A model generated the notes under the pieces. The model was not told where the DNA came from. It was given only the letters and a program-made list of their open reading frames with translations, and ran no database searches. Source: Phoronis australis (taxonomy: Eukaryota; Phoronida; Phoronidae). From it: a DNA stretch of 21,320 nucleotides. Positions 18,243 through 21,320 of this stretch are shown here, piece by piece; positions within the stretch are counted from its first letter, which is position 1, and the number at the start of each line of letters is the position of its first letter. Location of the stretch: positions 342,267 to 363,586 of the forward strand of contig NMRA01000331.1 in assembly GCA_002633005.1 (NCBI GenBank), read 5' to 3'. The position numbers and the translations under genes were made by a program.

Positions 18243-19571
18243 CGGTAATCAGAATCATCCTAAAGTCGTCATCGTCCGTTGTCAACATCACATAAATACA
18301 CTTGCTAAATTTAGTAAAGATCCTGCAAACGGTTTGGGAGATACAGCCATGGGCGCAAAAAAACAAAACTGCCACTAGGAGGCGCCACAGTAGTCCAAAT
18401 CGTCTGAAAATCATTGTCAGCTGTCTTCCTTATAGTAAGCACATACACGCCAATTTTCACAATCATCCTTTGAGCGGTTTGGTTGATAGAGGGGTGGACG
18501 CAAAAATACAGACTCGAAAACAGTAAAAATGGCCACTAGGTGGCGCAAACTACGTCGAATCCATCTGAAAACAGTAGGATAGCGTCATCTCACTAATAGG
18601 TGCCTACATACCAAATTTCATGAAAATCCGTTCAATACTTTTGAAGATACAAAGGTAAGCGTAAAAAACTAAAATTGCCACTAGGGGGCACACCGGTAGT
18701 CGGATCCGACCAAAAGTCGTCATCTTCCGTTGTTAACATCATATAAATATACTTACACAATTTGTAAAGATCCTGCGAACGGTTTAGGAGATACAGCCAT
18801 AGGCGCAAAAAAACAAAACTGCCACTAGGAGGCGCCACAGTAGTCGAAATCGTCGGAAAATCATCGTCAACCATCCTCTACATAGTAAGCATATACATGC
18901 CAATTTTCACAATCATCCTTTGAGCGGTTTGGTTGATAGAGGGGTGGACGCACAAAAACAGACTCGAAAACACTAAAAATGGCCACTAGGTGGCGCAAAC
19001 TATGTCGAATCCATCTGAAAACGGGAGGATAGCGTCATCTCACTAATAGGTGCCTACATACCAAATTTCATGAAAATCCAATAAGGACTTGTGAAGATAC
19101 AAAGGTAAGCGTAAAAAAATTAAAATTGCCACTAGGGGGCACACCGGTAGTCGGATCCGTCCAAAAGTCGTCATCTTCCGTTGTTAACATCATATAAATA
19201 TACTTACACAATTTCGTAAAGATCCTGCAAACGGTTTAGGAGATACAGCCATAGGCGCAAAAAAAACAAAACTGCCACTAGGAGGCGCCACAGTAGTCGA
19301 AATCGTCGGAAAATCATCGTCAACCGTCCTCTACATAGTAAGCACATACATGCCAATTTTCACAATCATCCTTTGAGCGGTTTGGTTGATAGAGGGGTGG
19401 AAGCACAAAAACAGACTCGAAAACACTAAAAATGGCCACTAGGTGGCGCAAACTATGTCGAATCCATCTGAAAACGGCAGGATAGCGTCATCTCACTACT
19501 AGGTGCCTACATACCAAATTTCATGAAAATCCGTTCAGGACTTTTGAAGATACAAAGGTAAGCGTAAAAAA
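18219..19571 (+). repeat. Higher-order tandem repeat: three 451-bp units of three monomers
   Basis: The octamer GCCACTAG occurs at 18227, 18371, 18532, 18677, 18821, 18982, 19128, 19274, 19435 and 19580. Spacings are 144-161-145, 144-161-146 and 146-161-145, so monomers A, B and C repeat as a 450-452-bp unit. All three monomer types share the order GCCACTAG, a GTCGTC or TCGAATCC-like part, CCAATTTC-A-AATCC and a GAGATAC-like tail. Adjacent 451-bp units are far more alike than A, B and C are to each other. Confidence 0.85.
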
Positions 19572-20131
19572 CTAAAATTGCCACTAGGGGGCACACCGGT
19601 AGTCGGATCCGTCCGAAAGTTCGCACATGCTGTCCCATTCATAAATGGAACATATGTGCCAAATTTCATGAACGTATGTCAAAAGGTTTTGGAGATAGAG
19701 CAGCGGACGCCCGACGCCAGACGCCGGACGGACGCCGCCCGGACGGACGGACGGACAGAGATGACGGCATAATGCGTCCACATATAAATATGTGGGCGCA
19801 TAATAAGAACGTCTAAGAAATGCATGGGAAAGGGAGGACATGGAGAAGGCAATAGCCGCGATGAGGAGAGAGATGGGCTGTAAAACTGCTACAAGGCAGT
19901 TTGGAGTACCGAGAACTACTCTGAAGCGTAGATTTAAATACCAGAATGGGACCATGACCAATGTGCCGGGGTAGATAGCGAAGATGAAGATTACGTTTGT
20001 GACCTCTGCCTCTAGCGACTGCTCGTGGTGGAAAATTTATTGTTAGTTGCTACATTAAATGTAAACTGCCAGTTTCGTCATGTTAAGTTTTTAAAAGCTA
20101 AGAATGCATATTGTAGAATGTATGATTTAAA

Positions 20132-20137
20132 AATAAA
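20132..20137 (+). terminator. Poly(A) signal of the pogo-like relic
   Basis: AATAAA lies about 115 bases after the last stop codon (20013-20015) of the psq gene remnant. Confidence 0.4.
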
Positions 20138-20281
20138 GAAGAAAAAGACTTTTGTTATGAAATTTCATTGTATAAATCGATGATTACATTTAATCTGTGT
20201 TCGTAGGTAATAGCAGGGTCATTTTATCCAATTGCAGTGACCGTCTTAACCGCAAGGTAGGGTAAAATGGCCCAGCACCCC

Positions 20282-20780
20282 TTAAAAAGTCAAATCTGTC
20301 TTGGGCCAAGACGGTGCAATTTTAATTCTACTAATTTTTTTTTTTGTAAACTACAAGGCAAGGTCTTCGAACATGATTAATTTATAGTAGACTCGGGAAT
20401 CCAATGGTCGTCCGCCCAAGCATAAAACCGGCTTGTTGTCGTACTCAACCAACTATTCCACTTCAAAGTTATGCTCTGCATAAAACTTGATTTGACTCTC
20501 ACAAATCCATAGTATTAGTTGATTCAAAAGTTTTCTTTTATTTATGCCGAGTTGTTTGAACTGTGCATTGCTTTTCGGCAGCCATTTTATAATGACTCCT
20601 ATGGTCGTCATATGCTGCCGCCTTTTGAAAGAACAGAAAACCACACAGAAAAAGGCCAAGAAAATAGTGGAAAGTCGTTTACAGCAATTCTACTACAACC
20701 ACAAACTGTTTTACTAGTATGATATCGATTTTTAAATCGATTAAAATTGATTTAGAATTTCAGTTCTGGAAAATAAATCA
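20282..20780. other. Intergenic stretch, no gene seen
   Basis: It contains a 12-base T run (about 20334-20345) and a perfect 8-bp inverted repeat with a 2-base loop (ATCGATTT-TT-AAATCGAT, 20724-20741). No supported ORF on either strand. Confidence 0.35.
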
Positions 20781-20787
20781 CAATTGC

Positions 20788-20793
20788 TTTATT
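20788..20793 (-). terminator. Poly(A) signal of the right-edge gene
   Basis: TTTATT on the plus strand reads AATAAA on the minus strand, about 25 bases past the TAG at 20816-20818. Confidence 0.6.
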
Positions 20794-20815
20794 CCAGATA
20801 GACCTTACTTATTTT

Positions 20816-21054
20816 CTATTTGTCCTCTTTATTTGACTTTTTACTCTTGTTGTTCATAACACCACTTATCTCTGCTGTCTTTCCTTTTCTTTTCAGTTTT
20901 TCTTCATTCTCTGTTAACACCTTGTCAGCCAGAGCAGAACTGTAACCCTTTGAGACTTTGTCGGTGCAAGATGATCATTGAACCTCAATACAATTGTTCT
21001 AATAAATTACCCAATATCGTATTGTTTGATTTTTTTCTCATCTTTAACAGGCTT
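20816..21054 (-). CDS. Last two coding exons of an unrecognised lysine-rich protein
   Basis: The penultimate exon is 21054-21011 (44 nt): acceptor GATTGCAG, coding KPVKDEKKIKQYDIG, donor GG|GTAATT. A 71-bp intron follows. The terminal exon is 20939-20816: acceptor TTACAG, coding SALADKVLTENEEKLKRKGK and TAEISGVMNNKSKKSNKEDK, then TAG. The phase matches across the junction (GG + T). AATAAA follows about 25 bases after the stop. Together this makes the last 55 residues of a protein with a basic, probably disordered tail of the sort seen in nucleolar or RNA-binding proteins; that comparison is only compositional. The family is not recognised, and the rest of the gene lies beyond the right edge. 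Confidence 0.55.
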
Positions 21055-21062
21055 CTGCAATC

Positions 21063-21081
21063 ATAAATAAATAAATAAATA
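21063..21081. repeat. (TAAA)n microsatellite
   Basis: About four and a half TAAA units, lying in the intron just upstream of the 44-nt exon on the minus strand; as (TTTA)n it forms the pyrimidine-rich side of that acceptor. Confidence 0.8.
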
Positions 21082-21320
21082 CCCAAGTTGTATTTGCATT
21101 TTATTGCTCAATCTCTTCTTTTATTTTTGATTATGTCATGCTATGTTGTATGTAACAATGCAATATAGTGAAATAAAGTCAATGTTTTACTTTATTGGTG
21201 GCCATTCTCTATCAATTCAAGTATTTTAATTTTCTTCAAATAAATTCAAAATGCTTTAACCAAAAATTTCAACATAAATGTTGAGCTCAGTACTTTGTTT
21301 TGCAATAAAAAACAAGTGGA

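Larger units (their letters stand above)
17822..19804 (+). mobile_element. Pearl-like (Helentron-associated) element with 3' hairpin
   Basis: The 5' end is AAGAGCAACGTGGAGCGTTG (shared with 11344). A unique part runs to about 18190, then a tandem core of ~150-bp monomers (18219 to about 19600), a (GGAC)n-rich stretch (19702-19758), and a terminal hairpin CCACATAT-AA-ATATGTGG (19778-19795) ending GCGCATAAT. The layout of 5' segment, ~150-bp tandem core, ACGG-type microsatellite and short hairpin is that of the pearl/CvA elements of bivalves, which belong to the non-autonomous Helentron group. No protein coding. It sits in the psq gene between TATAC and AAGAACG without an evident target duplication. 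Confidence 0.65.
17805..20015 (+). pseudogene. HTH-psq transposase-like gene, broken by an insertion and a deletion
   Basis: The start is ATG at 17805, just after an acceptor-like TTTTTTTGTAG, and encodes MPRKYT. The reading is then interrupted by the 1983-bp pearl-like element. It resumes after 19805 and, from 19816 to 19974, encodes RNAWEREDMEKAIAAMRREM, then GCKTATRQFGVPRTTLKRR: the helix-turn-helix psq domain that lets pogo/Tigger-type transposases bind their ends. A stop follows. About 19975-20015, in another frame, gives DSEDEDYVCDLCL and a stop, which looks like the acidic, Cys-ending tail of such proteins. The region between (the DDE core) is missing. A one-base frame difference also lies near 19815. 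Confidence 0.55.
17334..20281 (+). mobile_element. Pogo-like (HTH-psq) DNA transposon relic, internally deleted and interrupted
   Basis: The left end GGGGAGAGTGGGGTAAAACAGCCC (first bases at 17334) and the right end GGGTAAAATGGCCCAGCACCCC (to 20281) share GGGTAAAA..GCCCA. TAAGACGG-type motifs recur at 17362, 17699 and 17721, and inverted at 20241. Between them lie the first codons, an HTH-psq domain and the last codons of a transposase-like protein, followed by AATAAA (20132-20137). The catalytic core is absent. A pearl-like element (17822-19804) sits inside the coding part. Exact ends and a target duplication could not be fixed. Confidence 0.5.

Noticed and set aside
17946-18874. Minus-strand ORFs of 70-90 codons in the pearl-like element
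   Set aside because: They run through repeat monomers, show no domain, and repeat with the 451-bp unit.
18219-19600. CRISPR-like array of GCCACTAG words
   Set aside because: The spacers are homologous to each other every third unit and much too long; this is a higher-order tandem repeat in an animal genome.

Overview
This is animal nuclear DNA, not prokaryotic. It has spliced genes with GT..AG introns, AATAAA poly(A) signals, low gene density and a dense load of eukaryotic mobile elements. The mix suggests a marine invertebrate: a Gypsy-type retroelement, a Penelope-like element, a Kolobok-like transposon with a THAP domain, and pearl-like/Helentron-associated elements with ~150-bp tandem cores. 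A mollusc, cnidarian or deuterostome invertebrate is possible; the species cannot be read from the sequence.

Host genes. Two can be supported. On the minus strand, 8194 to 7587 holds the first two coding exons of EXOC2 (SEC5, exocyst), encoding the N-terminal Ral-binding IPT/TIG domain; later exons lie beyond the left edge. At the right edge, also on the minus strand, are the last two coding exons (21054-21011 and 20939-20816) of an unrecognised lysine-rich protein, followed by a poly(A) signal.

Layout. 1-834: an acidic ORF disrupted by a 64-bp tandem duplication, possibly the end of a TTAA-type transposon. 835-7440: a decayed Gypsy-type retroelement lying in the sense direction inside EXOC2 intron 2, arranged as gag-PR-RT-RH-INT fused head to tail with a second PR-RT-RH segment. 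8228-8718: a foldback-like inverted-repeat element of ~21-bp subrepeats just upstream of the EXOC2 start codon. 9131-10747: a Kolobok-like transposon with 157-bp TIRs and TTAA duplications; it carries a THAP-domain transposase fragment facing a P2X7-ballast-like zinc-binding ORF. 11344-11699 and 15903-16349: the two halves of one pearl-like element split by a 4.2-kb transposon (11702-15900) with TIRs and a TA duplication, which itself contains a 5'-truncated Penelope-like element. 16350-16617: a gag-like fragment. 16740-17180: degenerate repeats. About 17334-20281: a pogo-like (HTH-psq) DNA transposon relic whose first coding codons are interrupted by a second pearl-like element (17822-19804) containing a 3 x 3 higher-order tandem array.

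The mobile elements mostly lie in introns, in other elements, or beside the EXOC2 start. None looks intact. The most informative structures are the nested insertions, where related copies in the same window reveal the empty site, and the P2X7-like cargo ORF inside the Kolobok-like element.
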